In this document: in pieces, positions 10,281 through 19,907 of the stretch
Position numbering within the stretch: position 1 is the first letter of the stretch
How the letters are laid out: each line of letters begins with the position of its first letter
From: Panicum virgatum
Lineage: Eukaryota > Streptophyta > Magnoliopsida > Poales > Poaceae
Length of the DNA stretch: 64,000 nt
Reading direction: 5' to 3'
NCBI RefSeq assembly: GCF_016808335.1
Contig: NC_053143.1
Location: 52,731,441-52,795,440 of the forward strand
Position numbers and translations under genes: made by a program
Notes under the pieces: model-generated
What the model was told of the DNA's origin: nothing
Database searches by the model: none
Seen by the model: the letters and a program-made list of their open reading frames with translations, nothing else

Positions 10281-11711
10281 TGAAAGGACCGGTGACGCTC
10301 TAGCCTAAGAGGGGGAGGGGGTGAATTAGGCAAACTAAAAACTTAGACCTATGGTTCAAACTATTTGCACAATATTAAACTAAAACATGCTATCTAGATG
10401 TGCAACTATTGTTGTTCTCGTGTGAAACCCCTATCCCAAAAGAGTTTAGCAACCTATAGCCTTTCCTATCAAGAAACTACTCTATGAAAGTAAAGGCACA
10501 CAAATTGCTAGTATGAAATGCGGAAGCTTAAAGAGCGGAATAGGAGAATGCAAACTCTCGACGCGGGTGTTTATCCCGTGGTTCGGTTAGCCACAAAGGC
10601 ACACCTACATCCACGTTATTGTAGCACTCACTAAGAGTATTGCTACTCGGCCACCAAGTCTCTTCCGTGAACACAATCACGGTCACCTTGTCCCCGGGTT
10701 CCACTAAGGAGCTTCTCCATAAAGGATGAGGGTCTCCACGTCCCCCCGTATAAAGTTGTCGTCGCCGCTCCACACCAAGTCGGAGGGTTGATGACGTTGC
10801 CGGCGAGCTTCACAGCTCCAAGGGGCCGGCGCACCAAACTCTTCTTTTGGTTCACTAGAGAAACACAGCACAAGGGCTCAAGGCCTTGCAATCTCACTCC
10901 TTAAGAGCTAATCCTTTACACAACATTCTCAAAGTGTGCTAAGGGCTAAGGATATGAACACTAAGCTCTTGGATGGCTTGGAGTGGTTCTTGGGTGTGTA
11001 TGTGACTTTCTTGAACTCCAGCAAGCATCAAATGGACGGGGGATGCCATATATATAGGCTTCCAAGTCGTGGAGCCGTTGCTCCAACGGTCAGCAGAAAT
11101 CTACGTATCATCGGATGAATCGATGCCTCTGGCAGGGGTAGCGTCGGTTCATCCGGTCACTCTAAGACCCGTAGTAGCCGTTGAACTCCTGACAGCTGAC
11201 ACAGTGATCATCGGTTGAACCGATGCTTGCCCGTCGGTTAAACCGTTCACTCACAGCACTCAACTAGCCGTTGGCCTTCTTCTCTTGTGCTGACGTCATT
11301 ACACCGGTGCTTTGCTCCGATGCATCACCGGTTCATCCGGTGCTGAAGAATCTTCACCTGGGCGCTTGACATCGTCTCTGGAACATAGTATGCCCAATGC
11401 ACCGATGCCTGTCGTGATGCCGTCGGTTCAACCGGTGCCTCACAAACACCAGGGCGTCGGATCTTCCGACAACCATCGGATGCACCGATGATTGGGTATC
11501 GGTTCAACCGGTGCTACTGATTTCTGCAGAACTCGTCCAATTCTTTGTTTTCTTTGAGTTCTATCTTCGTGTTTTGCTTTGCATGACCTTTTTACTTCAT
11601 CCCTGGGATTTAGAAATGTTCACTTAACAATAACATTAGTCCCATTGATTGCGTTGTCATTCGATCACCAAAATCACTCGAAATGGCATAAAGGGTGCCA
11701 TGTTCGTTACA
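10281..11711 (-). repeat. 5' LTR of gag-only element copy 1
   Basis: 1431 bp. In plus orientation it begins TGAAAGGACCGGTGACGC and ends CATGTTCGTTACA. It is collinear with 5383-6812, with scattered substitutions only. It is followed by the target duplication TCCTG at 11712-11716. Confidence 0.92.
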
Positions 11712-12861
11712 TCCTGGCCTCCTAGCCATGCATGGTGCCGTGTATCTTGCTGTCGTCTTGCATCGCCTTGCCACGTCCACACGCAGCAACGATCTCATCC
11801 CTTGGAGACCTGGACAGCCCACGACGCTCCGACGTTCCTGGCTGCAGCTACTGACCATTGCTACACTGAGCACAAACTAACTAGCTTGGCCACTACGTGA
11901 ACTCAGCACACACGCACACGAACGCATGCACACGATTCAGATCGCCACACGATCAGCACACACCGGCTACGCGCACGAACGTGCCACCGCACTCGACGCT
12001 CGATCGCGCGCGCGCACACGCGATACGCCACTCTACCCGCCAGCCGCGCCCACTCTACGGCTGGGTTTATTCCTAACACTGTACGTGTGTAACCCCACGA
12101 CGCGGCGGTGGACGCGCCTGCCGCCGCTGCCGTGCTGCTCCGGCCAGTACTCTTGGCGGCGGCGCCTCCGCGCGTTCCTCGTGTTCGACCCCGCCGCATC
12201 ACCGGCGCACTACAAGGTGCTGCTGGAGCCCGTCGTCGTGTACGATGCTTGCCACCTGATGGAGTGGCCGGCGGTGGCGTGGGCGTGACAGGAGTTCTCG
12301 TCGGAGAGCGGGAGGTGGGAAGAGGTGTTCGTCCGGGACGGCGAGTCGGCGGGGACGGTTGGGGACATCATGTTGTTGTCGTTGCTGGATGCGTTGAACT
12401 ACCAGTTCGAGCCCCGATGGCGCTTCGCCGCCTACTGGCAGGGAGCACTCTACATACATTGCAGTGGTGAATTTGTTTCAAGGTAGGTTAATAAATTGCC
12501 AAACCTTGTTGATGAGAATAATCCACACTTATTAGCTTCCAACAACCACCTTGTTGATGAGAATCCAAATCCACACTTATAAGTTTTTTTTTGGAAGGGG
12601 CTTTATTTCTTGATATAAATATTTTATTTTTTGGATTTTTTTTTATATTTTATTGATCCATGGATGTATCAAAAAAAAATGTGGTTTTACAGGTTTTCCT
12701 TGGAGGATGATAAATACAAGGTGATCAAGTCCCCAATAGACCTCGCTGAGTGCAAGAACGATGTACGGTCTTTTCTAGGGAGATCAGAGAAGGGGGTGTA
12801 CTTTGCAGCTATTGATCCTATGGACATACTTCGGGTTTGGATCCTCCGTGAATCCAGTGAT

Positions 12862-13375
12862 CACTACGGGAAACCCCCAGATTATCGTGTGCCAAAACGT
12901 TTGCCGTGTGCCAGCAGAAACAGCACACGACAAACGGTTGGCACACGGCAATGTTTGTATTATTTGGGGTACTATATTCGTAATAAACAAAAAAAATACA
13001 GAATCAGTCATCTTTGCCGTGTGCATTGGCCCAGGCACACGGCAAATGGACCATCTTTTGCCGTGTGCAATGACCTAGGCACACAGTAAAGATTGAGCCT
13101 TTGCCGTGTGCCAGGCCTAGGTGGCACACGACAAACGTCCCTCGCCACGTCAGCTTGGTAGCCGGCCAAAAAAATTTGCCGTAGGTCAGCCAGGGCACAC
13201 GGCAAAAGCTTTGCCGTGTACCCGATATATTGCACACGGCAAAGGGTCCCTTTGCCGACGGCTGTTTGCCGTGTGCCCTTTGCCGTGTGCGGCACACGGC
13301 AAACCATTTGCCGTGGGCTTTTGGGCCTTTGTCGTGTGCCCCTGGCACACAGCAAAAGGGCTGTCTCCCATAGTG
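12862..13375. mobile_element. CACTA mini-element, 514 bp, in exon 2 of F-box gene 1
   Basis: Ends CACTACGGGAAAC and (right) CTCCCATAGTG. Flanked by the 3-bp duplication GAT at 12859-12861 and 13376-13378. The interior is built from many direct and inverted copies of TTTGCCGTGTGC / GCACACGGCAAA, the sub-terminal transposase-binding type of repeat in CACTA elements. It interrupts the codons for ESSD|QT: gene 2 at 19468-19490 retains the uninterrupted sequence. There is no transposase, and the long frames in it (FAVCP-rich) are repeat artefacts. Confidence 0.95.
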
Positions 13376-13767
13376 GATCAGACGGTGTGGGTGCCAAAGC
13401 ATCACAGTAAACTCAAGACATACTCTTGGTTGTTGCATGAGCAGAAATGTGACAAGCTGAGATACGATGCGCGCTGGATCTTGGACATTCCTAACAAAAG
13501 GTAGCCAAGCAGAGGTATCGTTACAGCGAGATGTTTGCTGGAACTTGGACGATGATGACGACGACAACATTACGGACGATAGTTCAAATGATGAAAACGT
13601 TGCAGATGGTGAAGAGGAGGGTTTCCGCGATGGGTACATCAAATTCCTTGGGTTTCATCCATATAAGGAGGTTGCATCCATATTTAGGACCCATACTGCA
13701 CCTGGCAGGTGCCTACAATCGTGGTCAACGTGAAGCATTTGTGTATACGCCATGCTTGATTTGGTGA

Positions 13768-14450
13768 TTAGCATATATGTAATATGCGTACCAGCGTTCT
13801 GTGTCCTAGCTAGAACATTTTTGTTTGACTCTTCGTTCTGTGTCCTGTGAGTCCTTCAATTTAATTAAGCCTGTTGGAAGGAACCCTGTACTCCTGTTTT
13901 TAATACTGAGTTTGCATGATCTTGGAACATTTTTGTTTCAAGATCTAACCTTTTTGTTTTGTTGTGCGGCGTGGCATGTATAAAACCTTTTTTTTTGCCT
14001 ATTCGGTCCGGACTTTCCCTCTTTTAAATATATAACAGTCATCAGCTCTCCTGCTAGTTCATTTTAAAGAAAAAAATCTAGCTTTTTTTTAATATTTTAG
14101 ATCATCCATCATTGATGTAATGAGTCTATATATACGCATATGCATACAACAGTGAGGTAATGGACATGATGATTGCATTGAGCCTCTCTTGGACGGTATA
14201 CACGAGAGTTACAACGCTTGGGGTAGGGGGTTGTCTGAGAAAAGTTTAGGGGCGGTGGCTGCAAATGTTTTTACTGCCATAGTTCATTTGAAAGAGTTGG
14301 GTGACGACCTTATATATCATGGTGTATTTCTTAATTCATTGAAAAAATACAAACTTGATTCACTAACTTCGTATGCTACATTCATATCTTTCATACTGAT
14401 CTCAATTTTCATTAAAATAGTATATTAAGATTCATACCATGTTATATGCT
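13768..14450. other. 3' flank of F-box gene 1, duplicated downstream of gene 2
   Basis: Phrases such as gcgttctgtgtcctagc, ttgtttgactcttcgttctgtgtcctgtgag, gcatgtataaaacc, and gtgatgattgcattg-gcctctc recur in the same order at 19930-20980 after gene 2. This shows that the genes duplicated as units of several kb. No coding sequence; possible 3' UTR in the first about 150 bp. Confidence 0.7.
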
Positions 14451-14915
14451 TTGTGGATATGTTAATCCTTTTACAGCCCCTAGCAGCGCACAGGCAACCT
14501 AGTGAATACATAGGAGTGGTGTACCACTTGAACACCTCAAAGACCCATATTTTCACTACGGGAAACAATCAATTTGCCACAAGCACTTGGCAAAGTCACA
14601 AAAACACTCGGCAAAGCCACTTCGCCGAGTGTTGTGTTGGCTCTCGGGCAAAAAAAAAATACTGGGACGGCATGCTGCCTTTGCCAAGTGCCCCTAGGAA
14701 AAACACTCGGCAAAATCTGACAGTTTGCCGAGAGTCAGGGTAAACACATTTCGCAAAGGCTAATAGTTTGCCGAGTGCCAGGGTAATAACACTCGGCAAA
14801 GAAAAAGGCACTCGGGCAAACAAGGGGTTTCCCATAGTGTTTGCACCCCATCAAACTGAATCAGTAGGGAGTTTCCTGGTCATTTGTGTATACCTCCTCA
14901 GAATCAGAATTGAGT
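14450..14915 (+). pseudogene. F-box family fragment B, split by a CACTA mini-element
   Basis: Homologous to fragment A. The left part reads ...YIGVVYHLNTSKT and the right part, after the insertion, reads gcaccccatcaaactgaatcag...gagttt-cctggtcatttgtgtataccTCC. Only the C-terminal end of the last F-box exon is present. It is preceded by the same intron-like sequence as fragment A (ctgatctcaatttt-attaaaatagtatat). The frame is broken even without the insertion. Confidence 0.8.
14554..14839. mobile_element. CACTA mini-element, 286 bp
   Basis: Ends CACTACGGGAAAC and GTTTCCCATAGTG, flanked by TTT at 14551-14553 and 14840-14842. The interior has TTTGCCGAGTG / CACTCGGCAAA repeats, a variant of the motif in the 514-bp element, so the two belong to related but distinct sub-families. 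Fragment A at 3767-3781 (cagtattttgcacccc) is the pre-insertion site. Confidence 0.95.
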
Positions 14916-15538
14916 TTATGAGTAAATTGTGCCCACCATACAACAACTTATCAGGTGGGTGTAAATTGATCCAGTAATTTGTAAAATGCTCAATTTAGTA
15001 TAATAACTTGACAGGTGGTGCAGATCGGTCCAACAACTTGTAAAATGCCCAATTTAATGTATTTACTCGGCAAACAGGTGCATTCGCAGTCCAAACATTC
15101 GGCAATATAACTAACGCAAGGTCTCAATAAAGAATATATTCACGTTAGGACAAATTAATAAGTATTATTTGACCATTGATTTTCGTGCTACGCCTGCGTG
15201 GCAATGTATTTGGCCAAGAACCCTCAGTGTTTAGAAATTAATATTGTGTCTTTACATTAATTATTTTTGTATAGTGATTTAATTTTGATTAAACTATTTA
15301 ATTTAATATTAAAAAATTCACCCTCACTATTTTTGATATGTTTGATTATATGCACTGTTAAGCTAAAAAAAGTCAATATGTTGATACAAACAATTGATAC
15401 CTTTTAGGAGCTTGGTACAAATATTTTTAAAGCCTACCGGCAAAAAAATATTTTTAAAGCCTCCTATATTCGTCAGAAAGGAAAATAAGATAAATAAAGT
15501 AATTAACAAAAACAAACATGAGCATTGTTGAATACATG

Positions 15539-15892
15539 AGAAGCCTAAGGTTTCAGGGTCTCTCTTATCAATTTTAGTATTTCAGTGATGCTAAGGCCCT
15601 GTTTAGTTGGTGAAAAGTTGTTGGTTTTGGTACTGTAGCACATTTCATTGTTACTTGACAAATAATATCCAATCATGGACTAATTAGGCTTAAAAGATTC
15701 ATCTCGTGATAATCAGTTAGGCTGTGTAATTAGTTATTTTTTTAACTGCATTTAATGCTCCATGCATATGTCCGAACATTCGATGTGACGGGTACTGTAG
15801 AAAACTTTTTGGGAACTAAACATGGCCTAATGGTGTAGAAGCCTAAGGTTTCAGGGTCTCTCTTATCAACTTCAGTATTTTAGTGATGCTAA
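15539..15892 (+). repeat. 56-bp direct repeat flanking a MITE
   Basis: The segment agaagcctaaggtttcaggg... ending in gatgctaa occurs at 15539-15594 and 15837-15892 with a few differences. The first copy was then split from its own 3' end by the Tourist MITE at 15595-15827, after which tggtgt continues. This implies a small tandem duplication first and the MITE insertion second. Confidence 0.85.
15595..15827. mobile_element. Tourist-like MITE, 233 bp
   Basis: Starts GGCCCTGTTTAGTT and ends AACTAAACATGGCC (imperfect inverted repeat). Flanked by TAA at 15592-15594 and 15828-15830. This terminal sequence is typical of an abundant grass PIF/Harbinger MITE. It is nested inside the MULE-type element 14920-16388. 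Confidence 0.9.
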
Positions 15893-16397
15893 TGGTGTAA
15901 TTCTAAAATTTGATTGAACTTGAACTAATAAAAATGTACATAGTTGAAAAGCAACAACCGAATCACCATCAATAATTTCCATTTATAGAATTTAAGAATT
16001 ATAGATGTTCATCTACTATGCTTAATATGTTGCCATTGTAATGGTGATTAAATAATATATTATTTTTAATAAAACTATAATTAATTTATTATGAGAATAA
16101 AATTATTGGCGTCCATTGCGACATGAAAATATGTGGTCAAATAATACGTTCTGACGTGACTATACACTTTATTGTGACATGACGTTGGCAAATACATTAT
16201 CGTGTAACGTTTGGACTGTGAATGTACTAATTTACCAAGTTATATTGAACTAAATTAAGCATTTTCTAAGTTGTTAAATCAATCTGCACCCAGTTGTCAA
16301 GTTATTGTACTAAATTGAGCACTTTATAAATTGTTGGACCAATTTGCACGCACATGCCAAGTTGTTGTATGGTGGGTGCAATTTACTCTTAGTTTAT

Positions 16398-18272
16398 TGT
16401 CTGCTGTTCTGGTGTTTCCTTCATGAGGCAATGGAGAAGTTATAAGATATGTTTGAGTTTTGTTAATTATGTGAATTTATGTTCTGCTTTGTGTGTGTAT
16501 ATGTGTGTAAATCAAAGGCAACAGTAGTTTGGATCACTATATTCATGTTATTATATTGAGTTCTGTTATGCTAAATATTGTTCAAAGTTTTGTAGTAGCT
16601 AGGAACATCTAATTCATTTCTTGTGCTTGCCGTTCCATGTCCAAATTCTTATTGGGCGCGCGTTCGCCAGCAGCAATAGCACCGAATGGGGGACTCTACT
16701 CTAGTTGGAACCACTTGGACCTCTCATGTCCTCTTATTCATTAGCCTTTTGTTTTTTCCGTTTCCCATTTTAAATCTTTTTAAAAATGCTGGGATGTCTG
16801 TGAGCTTCTGCGTACCTGTATTTACATGCACGTACATTTCAAATTTCTAATACCACAAGCTTTCTTTGTTTGTATTCTTTTATGTATGTAGTCAAAATGC
16901 TTTGAATATATGTTTTCCAAGTTTGAAATTGTGGGTTTTTTGTTTATATATTTATGATTTAAAATTTAGAGATGTAGATAGGTATATAATCAATATATAT
17001 AAAGTTTCGATTCACCCTCACATAAAATTTAGTCAAAAGTTATTAACATGTTCTTATAAAGTTTTGGACCTATGGAGAAAAAGATTTAAAATGTGCTAAT
17101 ACAAAGTTCCTAAAACTATGACGACAAAGTTTGGAACTATAAGTTTTGGAACTGGCTATACAAAGTTTATAATATGAGAGTTTAGAATTACAAAGTTCTT
17201 TAACCTTGAAATATTTGAAATATGTTAATATATACTCTTTAATTTAATTTGCAATGTTTGGAGTTAGTTTTTTTTAAAAAAATTGGAACTACTGTCTTCA
17301 AAGTTTCTGAATTCAAAGTGTAAGATTTCCAAACTCTGAAGACAAACTTTTTTGATGTGATGTTAAAACCTGGACATTTAAATGTTTTGAATATATAGTT
17401 TGAACATTTTCATATTCAGTCTTAAAGATTTTAGAATGTTTACTTGAAAGTTTGAAATGTACATAGTTATTTATATGAAGTTTTCAATTCATAGGAAGAA
17501 AAAATAGTTAAAAGTTTCTAATATGTTCTTTATAAAGTTTTGTATATAGGAGTCGAAAGTTTGTAAAGTGCTAGTACAAAATTTCTAGACATGAGAGTGC
17601 AAAATTTGGAACAACAAAGTTTTTGATCGAGATGTACAAAGTTTATAATGTGCTAGTAGAAAGTTTATAAATTTGGAGTCAAGGCATGGAACACGAAATT
17701 TTTGGTAGTACAGTGTTTGAAACATGTTAGTAGAGTTTATTAAATTTGGAGTGTAGAGTTTTGTGTCAGTTTTTGTAAAAAGTTTTTGACTAGTAACACG
17801 AAAATTTCTAAATTCAAAGTGCAAGGTTATTAAGTTTGGAATGTAAAGTTTTTGACAAAAGTGACTTTGAAAATTTGGAACGTAGAAGGTTAAATATTTA
17901 GTTTTATTTTTTCACGAAATTTCCATATATTCATATATCATTTTTCTTTTCTTGAATAATTACTATGATATAAGGGAGAAATATTAAACACTTCTATATC
18001 TTTATAGTTGTCAAAGTAATTCCCGGCTGGCGTCCCGAATGGGAACTAAAAAGTGCAAAAAAAAAAAACTAGACATGAGAGACCAAAATTTATAGATAGA
18101 AAAACGGAAACTACCTAATTAATATGTACCAGCTCTAGACAAGTTGTATATGCGTTACATATATCATATATGGTATTAACTAAGGCAACGTATCAGTTGT
18201 TGTGCTTGTGCGCCGCTAGTAGATTGCAACGCTCATTCGTCGCTACTTCATCCCAGCGAGCGCTCGCCCCGA
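16398..18272. repeat. AT-rich intergenic stretch with degenerate AAAGTTT-based repeats
   Basis: 16398-16612 is the 3' flank shared with fragment A (ctgctgttctggtgtttcc...). From about 16900 to 17900 the sequence is an irregular series of phrases around (C/A)AAAGTTT followed by (G)GAA, TATAA or CTAA, spaced roughly 15-40 bp apart, on the plus strand. No regular period and no plausible gene. The short frames at 16866 and 17585 are incidental. Possibly a decayed satellite or transposon interior. Confidence 0.6.
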
Positions 18273-18289
18273 GTTTTTGGTACGATACG

Positions 18290-18372
18290 AATTCCAATCT
18301 TTGCAGATTACTTATTTGTCCAGAAAAAGGAAGAGACAGAAGACGGAACATTCCAGGGCTTGGTTGGGTTCC
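18290..18372 (+). promoter_or_regulatory. Conserved leader of F-box gene 2
   Basis: Matches 4600-4705 (tttgcagattacttatttgtccagaaaaa, gagacaga, gaacattc-agggcttggttgggtt) and ends at the ATG at 18373. It marks the duplicated 5' region; no core promoter element can be assigned with confidence. Confidence 0.6.
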
Positions 18373-19907
18373 ATGGAGGCCGAGGCGGCGGCGATGGCTC
18401 TACCCAACGACCTGCTCGCCGACGTCCTCGGCCGTCTCCCGGCGCGCGGCCTCGCCGCGTCGCGGCGCGTCTGCAAGGCCTGGCGCGACCTCGTCGACGA
18501 GCGGCGGCTTCTACTCCGGCTGCGGCGCCTCCTCCCACACTCGCTGCGCGGCCTCCTCATCAACTACCAGGACTACAAGCGGCCGCACTTCTTCGCCCGG
18601 CCGGCGCCCGCCGGCACCGGCGACGGCGGGGCCCCCATCGACGGCAAGTTCGATTACATCGCGCGAGCGCGAAAGGAGCGCAACAGCTGGTACGAGGTCA
18701 TGGATCACTGCAACGGCCTCGTCCTCTACTGGGACAGCGACGTGGAGGTGCTGTTCGTGTGCAACCCCACGACGCGGCGGTGGACGCGCCTGCCGCCGCC
18801 GCCGCCATGCTGCCGCAGCCAGTACTCTTGGCGCCGGTGCCTCCGCGCGTTCCTCGTGTTCGACCCCGCCGCGTCGCCGGCGCACTACAGGGTGCTGCTG
18901 GCGCCCGAGCCCGTCGAGCCGAATGAGGATGACGATGCTTGGCGCCTGATGGAGTGGCCGGCGGCGGCGTGGGCGTGGCAGGAGTTCTCGTCGGAGAGCG
19001 GGAGGTGGGAGGAGAAGGTGTTCGTCCGGGACGGCGGGCGGCGGGGACGACGGTTGGGGAGTTGTTGTCGTTTGCTGGAGTCGTTGTGCTTCGCCGCCTA
19101 CTGGCAGGGAGCACTCTACATACATTGCAGTGGTGAATTTGTTTCAAGGTAGGTTAATAAATTGCCAAACCTTGTTGATGAGAATCCACACTTATTAGCT
19201 TCATATAACTTGTTGCAAGTTTTCTTGAAAAGTTTGTTTTTTTCGAAAGGGTTTTTCTTGATAAGTATTTTTTTGATAGTTTTCTTGATATTTTGTTGAT
19301 CCCATGGATGTATAATGGACGTGGTTTTACAGGTTTTCCTTGGAGGATGGTAAATACAAGGTGATCAAGTCGCCAATAGACCTCGCTGAGTGCAAGGGCG
19401 ATGTACGGTCTTTTCTAGGGAGATCAGAGAAGGGCGATGTACGGTCTTCGTGTTCGGGTCCTCAGTGAATCCAGTGATCAGACAGCAGGGTGGGTGTCAA
19501 GGTATCACAGCAAACTCAATACATACTCTTGGTGGTTGCATGAGCTGAAACGTGACGAGCTGAAATACAATGCGCCCTGGATCTTGGATGTTCCTAATGA
19601 AAAGAGGAGCCAAAAAGAGGTATCGCTACGGCGAGATGCTTGCTGGAACTCGGACGACGACGACGACGACGTTACGGATGATAGTTCAGATGATGAAGAG
19701 GAGGGTTTCGGCGATGGGTACATCAAATTCCTTGGGTTTCATCCGTACAAGGAGGTTATCTTCTTGTGCCGGGAAGCGTACGCAGCCGTGGCTTTTAGTT
19801 TGAACAGCTCAAAGTTCCAATGTTTAGGATCCATACACCCCCGTGACTACAATCGTGGTCGACGTGATGCATTTGTATATACGCCATGCTTGATTGGTGA
19901 TGATTAG
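18373..19907 (+). pseudogene. F-box protein gene 2 (nearly complete, exon 2 frameshifted)
   Basis: Exon 1 (18373-19148) encodes MEAEAAAMALPNDLLADVLG, the F-box (LGRLPARGLAASRRVCKAWR) and the F-box-associated region with CNGLVLYWDSD, FVCNPTTRRWTRLPP, FLVFDPAASPAHYRVLL and AAYWQGALYIHC. The intron is 19149-19332 (GT...AG). Exon 2 (19333-19907) starts FSLEDGKYKVIKSPIDLAEC but reaches a premature stop at 19466-19468. Part of the family sequence (the region of VYFAAIDPMDI in gene 1) is replaced by a second copy of a 19-bp word, shifting the frame. The rest (ESSDQT..., WILDVPNEK, an Asp-rich stretch, LGFHPYKEVIFLC, FVYTPCLIGDD, stop) is intact in the other frame. The end of exon 1 (VRDGGRRGRRLG) also looks frame-shifted relative to gene 4. 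This is the best preserved copy, but it is still a probable pseudogene. Confidence 0.85.
19394..19448 (+). repeat. 19-bp direct repeat that breaks gene 2
   Basis: aagggcgatgtacggtctt occurs at 19394-19412 and 19430-19448. Gene 1 and gene 3 have it once. The second copy sits where about 11 family residues are missing, and reading through it leads to the TGA at 19466. Confidence 0.9.

Larger units (their letters stand above)
5383..11711 (-). mobile_element. Gag-only LTR retrotransposon, copy 1 (complete, non-autonomous)
   Basis: 6329 bp, minus orientation, flanked by the 5-bp target duplication TCCTG (5378-5382 and 11712-11716). Both LTRs have TG...CA ends and are 1430-1431 bp long (5383-6812 and 10281-11711). 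Next to the 5' LTR is a primer-binding site for initiator tRNA-Met, and next to the 3' LTR is a polypurine tract. The 3.47-kb interior codes only for a Gag-like protein with a CCHC zinc knuckle. No protease, integrase, reverse transcriptase or RNase H motif was seen, so mobilisation must have used enzymes from a partner element. The two LTRs differ at few positions by eye, which suggests a fairly recent insertion. Confidence 0.92.
5086..12078 (-). mobile_element. Solo LTR (Copia-like), itself interrupted by a 6.3-kb element
   Basis: Inside exon 1 of F-box gene 1. The insertion starts TGAACTACAGAGG at 5086, ends ...TTATTCCTAACA at 12078, and is flanked by CTGTA at 5081-5085 and 12079-12083. 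In the minus orientation it begins TGTTAGGAATAAACCC and ends in CA, a common Copia LTR start. Subtracting the nested element (5383-11711 plus one copy of its 5-bp duplication) leaves about 659 bp with no coding sequence, PBS or polypurine tract. This fits a solo LTR left by LTR-LTR recombination. The right piece (11717-12078) is cytosine-rich with a short GC-alternating run near 12005. Confidence 0.8.
4706..13767 (+). pseudogene. F-box protein gene 1, split by nested retroelements and a CACTA insertion
   Basis: Exon 1 starts at ATG 4706 with MEAEAAMAPPND and an F-box (LLADVLGRLPARSLAASRRV, then CKAWRDLVDERRLL). It runs to 5080, where EVL is interrupted by a solo LTR (5086-12078). It resumes after 12084 with VCNPTTRRWTRLPP, FLVFDPAASPAHY and AAYWQGALYIHCSGEFVSR. 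A TGA replaces TGG at 12286-12288. The intron is 12483-12692 (GT...AG). Exon 2 begins at 12693 (FSLEDDKYKVIKSPIDLAEC) and is split by a CACTA mini-element at 12862-13375. A frameshift follows NKR at about 13503, and part of the C-terminus is deleted after the motif LGFHPYKEV. Intact relatives act as SCF ubiquitin-ligase substrate receptors: F-box for SKP1 binding, then an F-box-associated domain. This copy cannot make a full protein. Confidence 0.9.
14920..16388. mobile_element. Mutator-type non-autonomous element with long TIRs, 1469 bp
   Basis: Starts GAGTAAATTGTGCCCACCAT and ends, in reverse complement, GAGTAAATTGCACCCACCAT. The inverted similarity continues for about 180-200 bp (shared phrases such as ccaacaacttgtaaaatg, cagtccaaac). 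It is flanked by TGAGTTTAT (14911-14919) and TTAGTTTAT (16389-16397), a 9-bp duplication with one mismatch, as produced by MULEs. There is no transposase. The AT-rich interior contains a Tourist MITE and a 56-bp duplication. The fragment-A segment (3835-3850) lacks it. Confidence 0.85.

Noticed and set aside
13004..13642. Open frames up to 212 codons across the CACTA mini-element in gene 1
   Set aside because: They are translations of TTTGCCGTGTGC repeats (FAVC/CRVP strings) running into F-box exon sequence in the wrong strand or frame.
18373..19907. Gene 2 as a functional F-box gene
   Set aside because: With the conserved splice sites the frame reaches a stop at 19466-19468, well before the conserved C-terminus.
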